A stretch of 20,024 bases of DNA, taken from positions 1 through 20,024 of the forward strand of contig RPFO01000736.1 of the NCBI GenBank assembly GCA_009746045.1. Reading direction: 5' to 3'. This document shows positions 1 to 10,632 of this stretch, in pieces. Position 1 is the first letter of the stretch; each line of letters starts with the position of its first letter. The position numbers were made by a program, and so were the translations under genes. Origin of the DNA: Mesostigma viride. Taxonomy: Eukaryota; Streptophyta; Mesostigmatophyceae; Mesostigmatales; Mesostigmataceae. The notes below the pieces were generated by a model. That model searched no databases, had not been told where the DNA came from, and saw nothing but the letters and a program-made list of their open reading frames with translations.

Positions 1-201
1 ACAAGATATATAAATAATTAATTTTTTTTCATACAAATAGATAAATAAGAGAAATGGTTATTCTATCTACTAAAAAATTATTGATTATAAACATAATTAA
101 TTTTAGAAAAATTACAAATTAGATTGATAGAAAACTTTATATTTGATTCAAAATTATAATCGCGATATTTATAAAAAGGGAACAATAAAAAGGATATATA
201 T

Positions 202-394
202 ATGGCAAAAAACAAAAGGTAAAGAATAAGTATCACATTAGAATGTACTTCTTGTAAAAATAAAACAATAAACGTCTACTGGTATTTCAAGATATATGAC
301 TCAAAAAAATTCGTGTAATACGCCTAATAGATTAGAATTTAAAAAAATCTGCTCTCATTGTAATCAATCGACTATTCATAAAGAAATAAAATAA
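202..394 (+). pseudogene. rpl33: rpl33 mirror copy, frameshifted (probable sequence error)
   Basis: This is the left-arm copy of the intact gene at 18090-18284. The start ATG and the end of the gene are recognisable, but the frame hits a TAA at codon 7 and there are further small indels. The copy is 193 bases long against 195. The clean copy is intact and the damage lies at the low-quality contig end, so I read this as consensus error, not decay. Confidence 0.8.
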
Positions 395-438
395 TATATA
401 TTTTTTTAGATTTAAATAATATTACAAAATTTACAATT

Positions 439-656
439 ATGACTTTTTCTCGTCGTCGCACATCCCCAATCAAACCAACAGATTCTATTAGATTTTATAA
501 AAATATAGATTATTAAGTCAATTTATAACAGAACAAGGAAAATATTTACCAAGACGTGTTAATAATATAAGTGCTAAGCAACAACGTGCAATTACTAAAG
601 CTATTAAAACAAGCACGCTTTTTAACTTTATACCTTTTCTTAATCAAGAAATTTAA
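439..656 (+). pseudogene. rps18: rps18 mirror copy, frameshifted (probable sequence error)
   Basis: Left-arm copy of the intact rps18 at 17829-18044. The N-terminal coding sequence (Met-Thr-Phe-Ser-Arg-Arg-Arg) and the final codons match, but several indels between about 480 and 640 break the frame. It is 218 bases long against 216. Confidence 0.8.
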
Positions 657-688
657 TTCAAAATGATTTTTGGAAACATATGTTGTGA

Positions 689-720
689 TTAATTTCCTAT
701 GTTTTTCACATAGGAAATAA
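689..720. terminator. Hairpin between rps18 and rpl20 (mirror copy)
   Basis: Left-arm copy of the hairpin at 17761-17794. The stem TTAATTTCCTATGT pairs with ACATAGGAAATAA, which has lost one T compared with the clean arm. Confidence 0.65.
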
Positions 721-727
721 CCAGAAT

Positions 728-1071
728 TTAAGAATTGGATCCATAACAATTTGAGAAAATACTGGACCATCCAAAAGAGCAATTTGTGCTAAAATTTTTT
801 CGATTTAATAAAATATTGGATGTTTTTAATTGATTAATTAATTGACTTAACTGAATTATTTTGACGTGATGCTGCATTAATTCTAGCAATCCATAACTTT
901 CTAAAATCTCGTTTTTTTCTAGTCTATCCCTATAAGCATATCTTAAAGATTTAATTATTTGTTGATTTGCTGTACGAAATAGTACAGAATGTGCTCCACG
1001 AAATCCTTTAGCTAAATTAAGAATTTGTTACGATGTTTACGAGCAACATTGCCTCGTTTTACTCTTGTCAT
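728..1071 (-). pseudogene. rpl20: rpl20 mirror copy, frameshifted (probable sequence error)
   Basis: Left-arm copy of the intact rpl20 at 17404-17751, 344 bases against 348. The start, at the complement of 1069-1071, and the stop, at the complement of 728-730, can both be placed. Several one-base losses prevent translation of the full protein. Confidence 0.8.
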
Positions 1072-1304
1072 ATATTTTTATTCTTTTTTATGTGTCTTTA
1101 AAACTAGAAAATAATTATTTTTTCAATAAAATCTAATATATAAAATATATTAGAAAAATGATTACCTGAAATGAAATAAATGTTTAAATCTATGCTCCTT
1201 ATTCAAGATACTATAAGTGCTTGTAGTATATTATATTATAAAAATAAAAATATATTGACAAATAAACTATAATCATGGCACTATGGTAGCATAATAACAA
1301 CTGT

Positions 1305-1377
1305 GGATTGTAGTTCAACTGGTTAGAGCACCGCCCTGTCAAGGCGGAAGTTGCGGGTTCGAACCCCGTCAGTCCCG
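1305..1377 (+). tRNA. trnD-GUC: tRNA-Asp(GUC), mirror copy lacking one base
   Basis: Left-arm copy of the tRNA at 17088-17161. It has lost one of the three leading G residues of the acceptor stem (TGTGGATTG here against TGTGGGATTG in the clean arm), giving 73 bases instead of 74. The anticodon arm with GTC and the T arm are intact. Confidence 0.9.
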
Positions 1378-1394
1378 ATATTATTTTTCTTCCA

Positions 1395-4052
1395 TTACCA
1401 TGCTTTCCAAGTTTTTGTTGGTATTTTAATACCATATGAATTGACTACTAAATGGATTTCTTTTTGAGATATACTCTTATTTTTTAAAACAAGAGATGCT
1501 AAATGATCCAATAATTGTTCATTAGATTTTTAAAAAATCATATGTATATTGAAATAAAGTATGTAATATAGAAACTATTTCCATATCTAGATTTCTAGAT
1601 GATTCATTTGAATAAATATATGTTTTTTAATAAAATCAAATTGCCATGGATAATCTTGTTCATACCAAAATTCATTAAAATCTAATATAGAAGCAGCTTG
1701 AGAATATTTTCTCAATTCTCTATTGGTTTTAATGTAACTTTATTTTGAATAAGATCATTAATTTTAGTAACAAATGGATCTTTAATATTATTTTCATTTT
1801 CAGAATTTAGATAATGTATAACTCCTGTAACAGAATCAACCAAATTCAACAATATGATGTGCAATATTATAAGCTCCTTGAATATTGGTTCATATGTTTT
1901 ATTCAAATATGTACTTATTTGGCCAGGAAAAAATCAAACAATATACTTTCTGCAGCTCTTCCTGCTAATAAACCAACTATTTTTTGTACAAAATAATCTA
2001 TATTATAGTAGAAATAATATCTGATGAAGGAACTTTCAGATTTTCTCTTTCAATTTCCAAATAACGATCATTTAATGGTTTTGGAAATAATTTAACCGAA
2101 TAAACAGGTCTGCATTCTGGTAGTAAAGTATGAATTAAAGCAATTCCAGCTTCATGATAAGCTGTTCGATAAAAATCATATTTACCAAAAGCTAGTTCAT
2201 TAATTGGAAATGATATGTCTAATTCTAGATACACGTTCTAATGCTCTATCAAAAGTATCCTCATTAATAACTGGAATAGTTTTTGTTGATTTCTTGATTC
2301 TAAAGCTGATAAAAGAAGAATGTTATCTGCTAAAAGTCTTAAATCACAACCATTAAGACCAATAGAGCGTTCTGCCATCATAGTTTTAGTTGTATCATCT
2401 ACTAATGCTTTAGTATTACGTAAAAAAAATTCTAAGAATATCTTTTCTTTCTTCAAAAAATGGTGGAGAAAATACAATTTGACGATCAAAACGCAGGACG
2501 CATAATGGCATCATCCAAAGTTTCTATTCTATTGTAGCGCCAATAATTATCAAATCATTTCTTTTTTTGTATCCATCCATGTAAATTAAAAACTGCATTA
2601 ATACAGTATCAGAAGGTTTTTGATCTATATAATATTGGAACCTTCAATTGAGTCTCCAATTGTTTTTCAATTGTTCTAATTGTTTATTAGCTTCTCTCTT
2701 CTTTCAGCAATAGAATCTATTTCATCTATATATAAAATACATGGACTAATATTCTGAATTTGTTTGAAAAGATCGTCAACGCGTGCATTAGCCACTCCTT
2801 CTTCTCTACATCTAAATTGTGAACCTTCTACATACAAATATGGTGTTTCTGCTTCATAAGACATAGCTTTAGCCATTAATGTTTTTCCTGTACCTGGAGG
2901 TCCAGCAAACAAATACCCCATAGGATAACTATTAGAATAATTTTTTTGTTTAAGCAAAAAAGCTACTGTAGCCAATTCCTGTTTCAGAGATTCCATACCA
3001 CCTATGTCTCTAAAGGTTATAGCTTTTGCAACAAATTTTTGAATAGTACTTATTTCTATATCATGAATATTTTTTAAATTATTTTTAATATTTTTTTCTT
3101 CAGAATTAAATTGATATGACCACCATAGAACAAATACAGGAGCAAGCCAAATTCTTAAAACAATATATGGAAATAAAAAAAATTGAATTGGTAATTTGTG
3201 AAAAAATAAAATATTTTCCTTATTCTTTAATACTAAAGGATATTTATCAATTTTTGGATCTAAAATAGTTCTATTATTTTTTATTTTCATAATATTTGAA
3301 CTATTTTTCGTCAAATTACAAATATCAAAATTTCTATAACTAAAAATTTGTTCACTATTTTCTAATCCTAGTCCTAAAGGAAGATATATCCATTTTTCTG
3401 GCATATTAAATATCGTTTTAATATCAGATATTTTTGAATGCATTTTCCATCTTAATATACTGTTAGTTGGAAGAGAATTTCCTAGCAATTCTTTAGATTT
3501 CTGATGTGTTAAAAGATCAGTTATTTTGATAATACATGTATTTGTACTATTAATTTCTAACTGATTAATATTATTCATTTTTTTGAAAAGAAAACCATTA
3601 ATTTGAGATTCAAAATAAGGAAAAGATTGAAAAACTCCATTAGATTGGAAATAAGTTAATACAAATAAACTTGTTATTAGTACTCTAGTAAATTTATTAC
3701 TAGTAATTCTTATAAATGAATTAGGTTTATAAACTGATTGAATAATAATACGAGCTTGTTTTCTTTGTTCTTCATCTGTATTTTGAGCCCAACGACTATG
3801 TCTAGGAGATTGTAAACCAAGTGGATCTTCTACAGAACTATAATAAAAAACATCTGTAACTGTTACTTTTTCTGTAATATTCCAAACTTTAATAAAAATC
3901 GTATAAAATGACTGTTCTAATAATTTAGGAGCTCTATCTATTTCTCTATAAATTTCTCGATAACGTGTAGGTATTAATAATGCTGGAACATGAAAAAAGA
4001 CTTCTTTGACTTCTTTGATCATGTTACTAAGACTCATATGATTTTGCTGCAT
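1395..4052 (-). pseudogene. ftsH: FtsH/Ycf2-like AAA-ATPase gene, mirror copy broken by indels
   Basis: Left-arm copy of the 890-codon gene at 14398-17070, 2658 bases against 2673. The first about 450 codons (4052 down to about 2690) read cleanly apart from an in-frame loss of one codon (Glu in the EEKEN stretch). The frame is then lost just after the Walker B motif by a one-base deletion, and further fragments appear at about 2238-2489, 1998-2234 and 1712-1906. All breaks are absent from the clean arm and become denser toward base 1, so they are probably errors. Confidence 0.85.
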
Positions 4053-4122
4053 TGGTTAAAAAATCCTTTTTACTTATTCATAAAAGTAATACACAAAAAA
4101 TATTTCATAATTATTGCGGCTT

Positions 4123-4210
4123 CGGAGAAGGAGGGATTCGAACCCTCGGAACCTAAAAAGGTTCATCTGATTTCAAATCAGACGCAATCGACCATCTCTG
4201 CCACCTCTCC
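4123..4210 (-). tRNA. trnS-UGA: tRNA-Ser(UGA), mirror copy
   Basis: Left-arm copy, 88 bases, of the tRNA at 14240-14327, with the same long variable arm and TGA anticodon. No base differences were noticed. Confidence 0.95.
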
Positions 4211-4534
4211 TATAACTATTAGTTTATAAAATAGCAATTCATAAATGTTTTCTTTTATGTTATCTATATAAGTGTTACTATACAATTATATATGGAAATT
4301 GTTACTATAGTTATTATTGACTGATATTTTTATATAAATAAAAAAAGAACATTTTTTATTTGATGAAATCAAACAGTTATGCATAAAATTAAAAATTAAG
4401 TTAAATAATTTTTTTTATGTATAAAAATTATGCATAAAACAAAACGCATGTTTTTTTATAAATTAGCTGTATTTCATTTAAAAAAAGAAATAAAATACTA
4501 TTTATAGTGTTCATATATTGAGGAGAAACACACT

Positions 4535-4723
4535 ATGCTTGCTGCATTTCAATTAACAGTTCTTGCATTAATTGCAACATCTTTTCTAATGGTTATTGGC
4601 GTTCCTGTAATATTTGCTTCTCCAGAAGGTTGGGTAAAATCCAAGAATTTTGTTTTTTCTGGAGCTCTATTATGGATTAGTTTAGTATTTGCTGTAGGCA
4701 TTCTAAATTCTTTTGTTGTTTAA
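4535..4723 (+). CDS. psbZ: Photosystem II protein PsbZ, mirror copy (intact)
   Basis: Left-arm copy of psbZ at 13727-13915; it translates to the same 62 residues. A GAGGAG ribosome-binding site lies about 10 bases before the ATG. See the clean copy for function. Confidence 0.95.
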   Translation: MLAAFQLTVLALIATSFLMVIGVPVIFASPEGWVKSKNFVFSGALLWISLVFAVGILNSFVV

Positions 4724-5049
4724 ATAACAACAATATTTTTAATATTAGAATATTATTTTAGTTTATTAAAATTATTTATTTGAAATAAATAAAATATATC
4801 TTAACTATTATTATCTGATATTAAATAATTAAATCAAATTATCTAAGAACAGTTTTTAATAAAAACATAGACAAATAATTAAAAAATTTTTGTAAACAAA
4901 GATATAATTCAAATTAGGAATTATATTAAATATTTCTTTCTTTTTTAGTCTAAAAAAAAGATAAAAATATATTTTTTATGTATACTTACACTTAAATATT
5001 TGTTTATTCATGAGTAATTTTTTGAATACTAGTTTTATGAAAAAAAATT

Positions 5050-5081
<32 letters not shown>

Positions 5082-5130
5082 AATAATTGAATTCATTTCT
5101 TTATCATCCTTTTTCTTTTCTCTTATTTGA

Positions 5131-5159
5131 TTGACAAATTAATTATTCTGTGGAATAAT
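5131..5159 (+). promoter_or_regulatory. Candidate sigma70-type promoter for trnG (mirror copy)
   Basis: A consensus TTGACA (5131-5136), a 17-base spacer and AATAAT (5154-5159, five of six bases of TATAAT) lie 15 bases before trnG-GCC. This is the bacterial-type layout used by the plastid-encoded RNA polymerase. Confidence 0.6.
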
Positions 5160-5174
5160 TCTTTATAATTTAAT

Positions 5175-5246
5175 GCGGGTATAGCTCAGTGGTAGAGCGT
5201 AACCTTGCCAAGGTTGATGTCGCGCGTTCGAATCGCGTTACCCGCT
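5175..5246 (+). tRNA. trnG-GCC: tRNA-Gly(GCC), mirror copy
   Basis: Left-arm copy, 72 bases, of the tRNA at 13202-13273. The acceptor stem GCGGGTA/TACCCGC, GCC anticodon (5207-5209) and TTCGAAT T-loop are all present. It has no intron. Confidence 0.96.
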
Positions 5247-5264
5247 CTAAAACAAATTATATTT

Positions 5265-5296
5265 AATTTAAAAATAATAATTATTATTTTTAAATT
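5265..5296. terminator. 32-base perfect palindrome after trnG (mirror copy)
   Basis: A perfect 16+16 base AT-only palindrome with no loop, starting 19 bases after the tRNA-Gly 3' end. It may act as a 3' processing or termination signal. The identical element in the clean arm is at 13152-13183. Confidence 0.4.
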
Positions 5297-5512
5297 TGAA
5301 AAAAAGAATATTTTATAATAAACGGATTATTATATCTATAAAAAAAACCTTGCTCTGTTAAGCCCTCAAGGATATACTAATGGCAATGGAGTATTTCTCT
5401 TTGACAAGAGTGATGTTCATATTTGAATATTCTAGTTTCCATTGACTGAAAATTCAAGCAACAATAAATATTGTTGTAGTGATAAAACATAGTGTGTTAA
5501 TTTGCAGAAAAG

Positions 5513-5665
5513 ATGGAATTAGTTGCTTATAGCAACATTTATAACTTCTATAAGACAGAAACCTCTGCAAATGAACAAGTGAGTAGTAGTCTACAATCTT
5601 TACAAATAGCTTATTTTTACTTAACTAAATTAAGAATAAGTGAAAATGTCAAAGAAATAATATAA
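5513..5665 (+). CDS. Unrecognised 50-residue ORF upstream of psbE (mirror copy)
   Basis: Left-arm copy of the small ORF at 12783-12935, identical in reading frame and length. It is weakly supported as a gene; see the other copy. Confidence 0.25.
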   Translation: MELVAYSNIYNFYKTETSANEQVSSSLQSLQIAYFYLTKLRISENVKEII

Positions 5666-5783
5666 TTATAATTATACTTAGAAAAAAATTCTAAGGGTAT
5701 AGAGGTACCACAATCCTCTTTATTGGTTTTGGATCTATCTCAAATAAGATAAGATCAATCTATTTTCACGTAAGGAGCTTGGC

Positions 5784-6026
5784 ATGGCTGGTTCTACAGA
5801 GGAACGTCCTTTTAGTGACATTATTACCAGTATTCGTTATTGGGTTATTCATAGTATTACTATTCCATCTTTATTTGTTTCTGGATGGTTATTTGTAAGT
5901 ACAGGTCTTGCTTATGACGTGTTTGGCACTCCTAGACCTAACGAGTATTTTACTGAAGATCGACAAGATATTCCATTGATCACTGATCGTTTTAATGCTT
6001 TAGAAACAATTAAATCAATATACTAA
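5784..6026 (+). CDS. psbE: Cytochrome b559 alpha subunit, mirror copy with altered C-terminus
   Basis: Left-arm copy of psbE at 12419-12664. It matches for the first 74 residues. One extra A at about 6003-6006 (GAAACAATT against GAACAATT) then shifts the frame, so the last residues differ and the product is 80 instead of 81 residues. An AAGGAG site lies 6-11 bases before the ATG. The shift is most likely a homopolymer error. Confidence 0.9.
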   Translation: MAGSTEERPFSDIITSIRYWVIHSITIPSLFVSGWLFVSTGLAYDVFGTPRPNEYFTEDRQDIPLITDRFNALETIKSIY

Positions 6027-6044
6027 ATAAATTAATAAAAATAG

Positions 6045-6179
<135 letters not shown>

Positions 6180-6197
6180 CAGGTATAAGAGGTTATT

Positions 6198-6314
6198 ATG
6201 ACAGAACCAAATCCTAACAAACAAGAAGTTGAATTAAATCGTACTAGTCTTTATTGGGGATTATTGCTTATTTTTGTATTAGCAATTTTATTCTCCAGTT
6301 ATATTTTTAACTAA
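6198..6314 (+). CDS. psbL: Photosystem II protein PsbL, mirror copy (intact)
   Basis: Left-arm copy of psbL at 12135-12251, 38 codons plus stop. It has an AGAGG ribosome-binding site and starts 18 bases after psbF. Confidence 0.95.
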   Translation: MTEPNPNKQEVELNRTSLYWGLLLIFVLAILFSSYIFN

Positions 6315-6417
6315 TTAAATTTTTTTATTAATTTATATAGTTAAGTCATTTTTATACCTATTGCTACTTGGGTCATGAGCACTGACCTTTTATCGAAAAT
6401 GGAATAGAGGAATATTC

Positions 6418-6546
6418 ATGTCTAATACTGGAACTACCGGACGAATCCCACTATGGTTAGTGGGTACAGTTGTAGGTCTTTTAGCTATAGGTTTACTTGC
6501 TTTATTTTTTTATGGTTCTTATTCTGGTTTAGGATCATCACTATAA
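6418..6546 (+). CDS. psbJ: Photosystem II protein PsbJ, mirror copy (intact)
   Basis: Left-arm copy of psbJ at 11903-12031, 42 codons plus stop, with a GAGG ribosome-binding site. Confidence 0.95.
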   Translation: MSNTGTTGRIPLWLVGTVVGLLAIGLLALFFYGSYSGLGSSL

Positions 6547-6559
6547 CAAAGTGAACCAT

Positions 6560-6589
6560 CTATGTATATGTATATGTATATATACATAG
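6560..6589. terminator. AT-rich hairpin after psbJ (mirror copy)
   Basis: A perfect 10-base stem, CTATGTATAT/ATATACATAG, with a 10-base loop, lies 13 bases after the psbJ stop. The same element is at 11860-11889. Confidence 0.45.
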
Positions 6590-6649
6590 AAAAATTATAG
6601 TATTATGCACATAGTAAAAAATTTACTAACTTAGAAATAGTTTTAGTAT

Positions 6650-6688
6650 CTTCTTCCAGGATACGGTTCCATTAGCCCCTGGAAGAAG
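6650..6688. terminator. Hairpin between psbJ and psaI (mirror copy)
   Basis: An 11-base stem, CTTCTTCCAGG/CCTGGAAGAAG, lies between the convergent psbJ and psaI genes. It is unusually GC-rich for its surroundings. The clean copy is at 11760-11799 and has one extra G in the loop. Confidence 0.65.
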
Positions 6689-6737
6689 TACAAAACAATA
6701 AAAAAAATGTTGTAGTTAAATTTTTAAAAAATTCTAA

Positions 6738-6849
6738 TTAACTAATTTCTTCTTGTTCAATATATAAAAAACAGTGAAGCCATTGCAATTGCTGGAAACA
6801 CTAAACCTACTAAAGGTACTAAAATAGAAGGTAAATAGGAAGCGATCAT
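6738..6849 (-). pseudogene. psaI: psaI mirror copy with one-base insertion (probable error)
   Basis: Left-arm copy of psaI at 11600-11710. An A run at 6766-6771 has six bases against five in the clean arm. This shifts the frame after Leu-Phe and gives a premature TGA. It is a typical homopolymer error. Confidence 0.85.
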
Positions 6850-7143
6850 TAATTTATTGCCTTATTTACATTTTTATATAAATTATGTTTCAAAAAATAG
6901 AAACAATATGGAAAATCTACGAAGCTATTCTGCATCATTAGATTTTTATTTGCATTATATATATTTAAAAATATATATGTTTATAACAAATACCATAATT
7001 TAAGATTATTTCTCACTCTATGAGAAAAAAGCAAGAAAGTATCTTCTAAATTATAACAAGTTATTAAAGTCTTTGTTCTTCTTCATTTTGTTAATAGAAA
7101 TGCAGTATTGCAAATAAATTAGATATTTAATTTATTTTCTCCA

Positions 7144-7815
7144 TTAATACACACAAAATTGTAATAAAAATACTAATAATACCACTGAACAAATAATAAT
7201 TAATTGATTTGGCAGTAATAAAAAATTGTCTTTTATAGAATACATAATCCATTCATTTAATGAATTACTTGTTAATAAACTAAATAAGATGTTCATAATA
7301 TAAAGTCTTATCAAAAAAATTACGCTTTTATTAAAAAAAGAATCAATTGCTTGAGTATTATATTGATTTAATGTATTTTCAAATAGGTCATATGATATTA
7401 GATTAACAACAAAATATGATAACCATCCATTATTAATTATATGATCTTGAATGCATGTATATTCTGTTATTGTTCCTCTATTAGTATCTAAATTTATAAG
7501 TTGATTCAAAATATTGGGTAATAAAAAAGAAATATGTAAATTTTTAGAAAAAAATATGATCAATTGGACTATATTAATTTGTATTATTTGATAAGCTAAT
7601 TGTGAAATTAAAGACGCAAATCTACCTCCTAAAAAAGATATAAATAATATAGAACCTAAATAATAATCAGTATGGATCATATATGTTTCTAATCCTTCTT
7701 GTGGCCATTGCCATGGAAAATTACTAATACTTATTTTTAGAGAATAACTCAGAATATGAAAATTTAATCCAATTAATGCCCATAGAATAATATTGATTGA
7801 AAAAAATTTATTCAT
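7144..7815 (-). CDS. Unrecognised 223-residue membrane protein, mirror copy (intact)
   Basis: Left-arm copy of the ORF at 10633-11304, identical in translation. See that entry for the description. Confidence 0.75.
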   Translation of the reverse strand: MNKFFSINIILWALIGLNFHILSYSLKISISNFPWQWPQEGLETYMIHTDYYLGSILFISFLGGRFASLISQLAYQIIQINIVQLIIFFSKNLHISFLLPNILNQLINLDTNRGTITEYTCIQDHIINNGWLSYFVVNLISYDLFENTLNQYNTQAIDSFFNKSVIFLIRLYIMNILFSLLTSNSLNEWIMYSIKDNFLLLPNQLIIICSVVLLVFLLQFCVY

Positions 7816-8633
7816 TTAAATATATATGATCTTTTTATATAAAATGTATCAACGAGAAAAATAATGTTTTAAAAAATGGTTTTGAAGTAAAACAAAAATG
7901 AAAAAATTGACTCTCACTGTTTATAAGAAAAAGATAATATAAAATGTCTTTTCTTATTTATTACAATAATATTCTCTTATGAATTTTATTAACCTATTAG
8001 TTATATAATTAAAGATTTATTCATTGAAAAATCAAAGTTTAATTATTTTATTGTTTTATGTCTTGCTGTCATCTAATTTATTGTTTACGAGTTAATATTA
8101 TTTTATTTTATTTTATCAAGTTCTTATATTTTTATTTGCGAATCAAAATCTTTAGTAAAATATCCATTTTTAAAATCTAATTTAACAAGATTAATTCACG
8201 AAATAATAAAACAATATTTATACAAATTTTATTTATAAATCTTTAAAATAGTAGGGAAAATAACAATAATTATTATTTTTTTTAAGTATTATCTGATAAG
8301 AAAATAAAATTTATTCATTTGTTTTAATATAAGTAAAATTCTATGACTACTGTTTCAAAGTTCTTCTTTATTCCTTGTCAACATTGTTTTTTGAAAAATA
8401 AAGAATAAATTTTCTAAGAATATTTATTATAAATAATAAATATTTGCTATCTATTTAGTATGTATAATATATTTGTTTATGTAGAGGAAAAAAATATTAT
8501 AAATACTAAATAATTATTTCTCTACTATTTTTTTTTGAAAAAAATAGTAAACTATTTTTTTCTCTTAAAACAATCTATGAAGTTTTATAAAAAATGACAA
8601 TCGATATATTAATAACTTATCAAGTATAATGCT

Positions 8634-9214
8634 ATGGAATTTAAAGATCTGATTGCTTCCTTAAATATTGATGCCGTGCTTCCAGAGGCAATTATTATTT
8701 GTTCTTCATTATTTATATTGATCATTGATCTAATATTTCAAAGAAGAGCCAATGCTGTATTGCCTTATATGGCAATCTTAGGTTTGATTTTAAGTATGCT
8801 GAGTTTATTATTCCAATGGAATGGAAAAGAAGTTACAGCTTTTCTTGGCAGTTTTCAAACAGATTCCCTAAGTATAGCATTTCGTTTGCTTATTGCACTC
8901 TCTTCAATGTTATGTGTACTTTTATCTATAGAATATTTAGAAAACTCAAAAAAAACTTTATCAGAGTTTTTAGTTATATTTCTAACAGCCACTCTTGGAG
9001 CAATGTTACTATGTGGTTCTAACGATATTCTAATGATATTTTTATCATTAGAAACATTAGGATTATGTTCATATATACTTACAGGATATATGAAAAAAGA
9101 TATTCGTTCTAATGAGGCTTCTATCAAATATTTATTAATTGGTGCAGCTAGTTCTTCTATATTACTTTATGGATTTTCTCTATTATATGGACTATCTCAT
9201 GGTCACATAGAAAT
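8634..9214 (+). CDS. ndhB: NAD(P)H-plastoquinone oxidoreductase subunit 2, 5' part, mirror copy
   Basis: Left-arm copy of the ndhB 5' part. It matches the minus-strand copy for about 193 codons, to Gly-His-Ile-Glu-Ile, after which the sequence crosses the repeat axis and reads into the opposite strand, ending in a TGA at about 9233. The C-terminal 60% of the protein is absent. The truncation is a product of the junction, not a natural end. Confidence 0.9.
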
Positions 9215-9232
9215 CATGGCTGCTATTTCATG
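9215..9232. other. Axis of the inverted repeat (fold-back junction)
   Basis: The arms meet at CATG (9215-9218), a 10-base loop GCTGCTATTT (9219-9228) and CATG (9229-9232). The flanks pair outward, with one extra A on the right (AATTTCTATG against CATAGAAAT). Read on the minus strand, ndhB continues naturally through the loop (His-Glu-Ile-Ala-Ala-Met) and then turns back at CATG, which matches the CATG inside the self-complementary TTCATGAA. This is the pattern expected when a 3' end primes on its own strand at a short microhomology. Confidence 0.85.
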
Positions 9233-9814
9233 AATTTCTATGTGACCATGAGATAGTCCATATAATAGAGAAAATCCATAAAGTAATATAGAAGAACTAG
9301 CTGCACCAATTAATAAATATTTGATAGAAGCCTCATTAGAACGAATATCTTTTTTCATATATCCTGTAAGTATATATGAACATAATCCTAATGTTTCTAA
9401 TGATAAAAATATCATTAGAATATCGTTAGAACCACATAGTAACATTGCTCCAAGAGTGGCTGTTAGAAATATAACTAAAAACTCTGATAAAGTTTTTTTT
9501 GAGTTTTCTAAATATTCTATAGATAAAAGTACACATAACATTGAAGAGAGTGCAATAAGCAAACGAAATGCTATACTTAGGGAATCTGTTTGAAAACTGC
9601 CAAGAAAAGCTGTAACTTCTTTTCCATTCCATTGGAATAATAAACTCAGCATACTTAAAATCAAACCTAAGATTGCCATATAAGGCAATACAGCATTGGC
9701 TCTTCTTTGAAATATTAGATCAATGATCAATATAAATAATGAAGAACAAATAATAATTGCCTCTGGAAGCACGGCATCAATATTTAAGGAAGCAATCAGA
9801 TCTTTAAATTCCAT
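9215..9814 (-). CDS. ndhB: NAD(P)H-plastoquinone oxidoreductase subunit 2 (NdhB), 5' part only
   Basis: NdhB is a proton-pumping antiporter-like membrane subunit of the thylakoid NDH complex, which works in cyclic electron flow and chlororespiration around photosystem I. About 200 codons are present, of the roughly 500 usual for the family. Visible family features include several hydrophobic helices from residue 15 on, the stretch Glu-Phe-Leu-Val-Ile-Phe-Leu-Thr-Ala-Thr-Leu-Gly-Ala-Met, Leu-Cys-Gly-Ser-Asn-Asp, and Lys-Lys-Asp-Ile-Arg-Ser-Asn-Glu-Ala followed by Lys-Tyr-Leu-Leu. The N-terminus is shorter than and unlike the land-plant form, which supports an algal source. The gene ends at the repeat axis; any later codons read back into the opposite arm. 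The part seen has no intron; the land-plant ndhB intron lies further downstream. Confidence 0.92.
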
Positions 9815-10632
9815 AGCATTATACTTGATAAGTTATTAATATATCGATTGTCATTTTTTATAAAACTTCATAGATTGTTTTAAGAGAAAAAATAGTTTAC
9901 TATTTTTTTCAAAAAAAAATAGTAGAGAAATAATTATTTAGTATTTATAATATTTTTTTCCTCTACATAAACAAATATATTATACATACTAAATAGATAG
10001 CAAATATTTATTATTTATAATAAATATTCTTAGAAAATTTATTCTTTATTTTTCAAAAAACAATGTTGACAAGGAATAAAGAAGAACTTTGAAACAGTAG
10101 TCATAGAATTTTACTTATATTAAAACAAATGAATAAATTTTATTTTCTTATCAGATAATACTTAAAAAAAAATAATAATTATTGTTATTTTCCCTACTAT
10201 TTTAAAGATTTATAAATAAAATTTGTATAAATATTGTTTTATTATTTCGTGAATTAATCTTGTTAAATTAGATTTTAAAAATGGATATTTTACTAAAGAT
10301 TTTGATTCGCAAATAAAAATATAAGAACTTGATAAAATAAAATAAAATAATATTAACTCGTAAACAATAAATTAGATGACAGCAAGACATAAAACAATAA
10401 AATAATTAAACTTTGATTTTTCAATGAATAAATCTTTAATTATATAACTAATAGGTTAATAAAATTCATAAGAGAATATTATTGTAATAAATAAGAAAAG
10501 ACATTTTATATTATCTTTTTCTTATAAACAGTGAGAGTCAATTTTTTCATTTTTGTTTTACTTCAAAACCATTTTTTAAAACATTATTTTTCTCGTTGAT
10601 ACATTTTATATAAAAAGATCATATATATTTAA
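9815..10632. other. 818-base AT-rich spacer between ndhB and the 223-residue ORF
   Basis: The two genes diverge from this spacer, so it should hold promoters for both. I found no tRNA, no convincing reading frame and no good promoter pair. One clear element is a perfect 10-base inverted repeat, AAAAAATAGT / ACTATTTTTT, with a 2-base centre at 9887-9908, about 75 bases upstream of the ndhB start. A lone TTGACA on the plus strand near 10070 has no matching -10. The mirror copy is 7816-8633. Confidence 0.6.

Noticed and set aside
1211-1435. 74-codon ORF over trnD on the minus strand
   Set aside because: It translates the complement of tRNA-Asp; a chance frame of the kind often mis-called at tRNA genes.
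1814-1996. Small ORFs opposite the broken FtsH-like copy (also 2320-2505)
   Set aside because: They are antisense to the coding sequence and appear only because indels shift the frames.
3990-4229. 79-codon ORF crossing trnS-UGA (mirror 14221-14460)
   Set aside because: It runs through the tRNA and the start of the FtsH-like gene on the opposite strand; it is a chance frame.
8620-8636. TATAAT just before the ndhB ATG as its promoter -10
   Set aside because: It lies 4 bases from the start codon with no -35 at the right distance; a leaderless message is not supported.
8816-9022. 68-codon second-frame ORF inside ndhB (mirror 9426-9632)
   Set aside because: It overlaps the clearly real ndhB frame on the same strand and its product looks like out-of-frame translation.
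8855-9127. 90-codon antisense ORF inside ndhB (and its mirror at 9321-9593)
   Set aside because: It lies wholly opposite the conserved NdhB coding sequence and has no family resemblance; it is a shadow frame.
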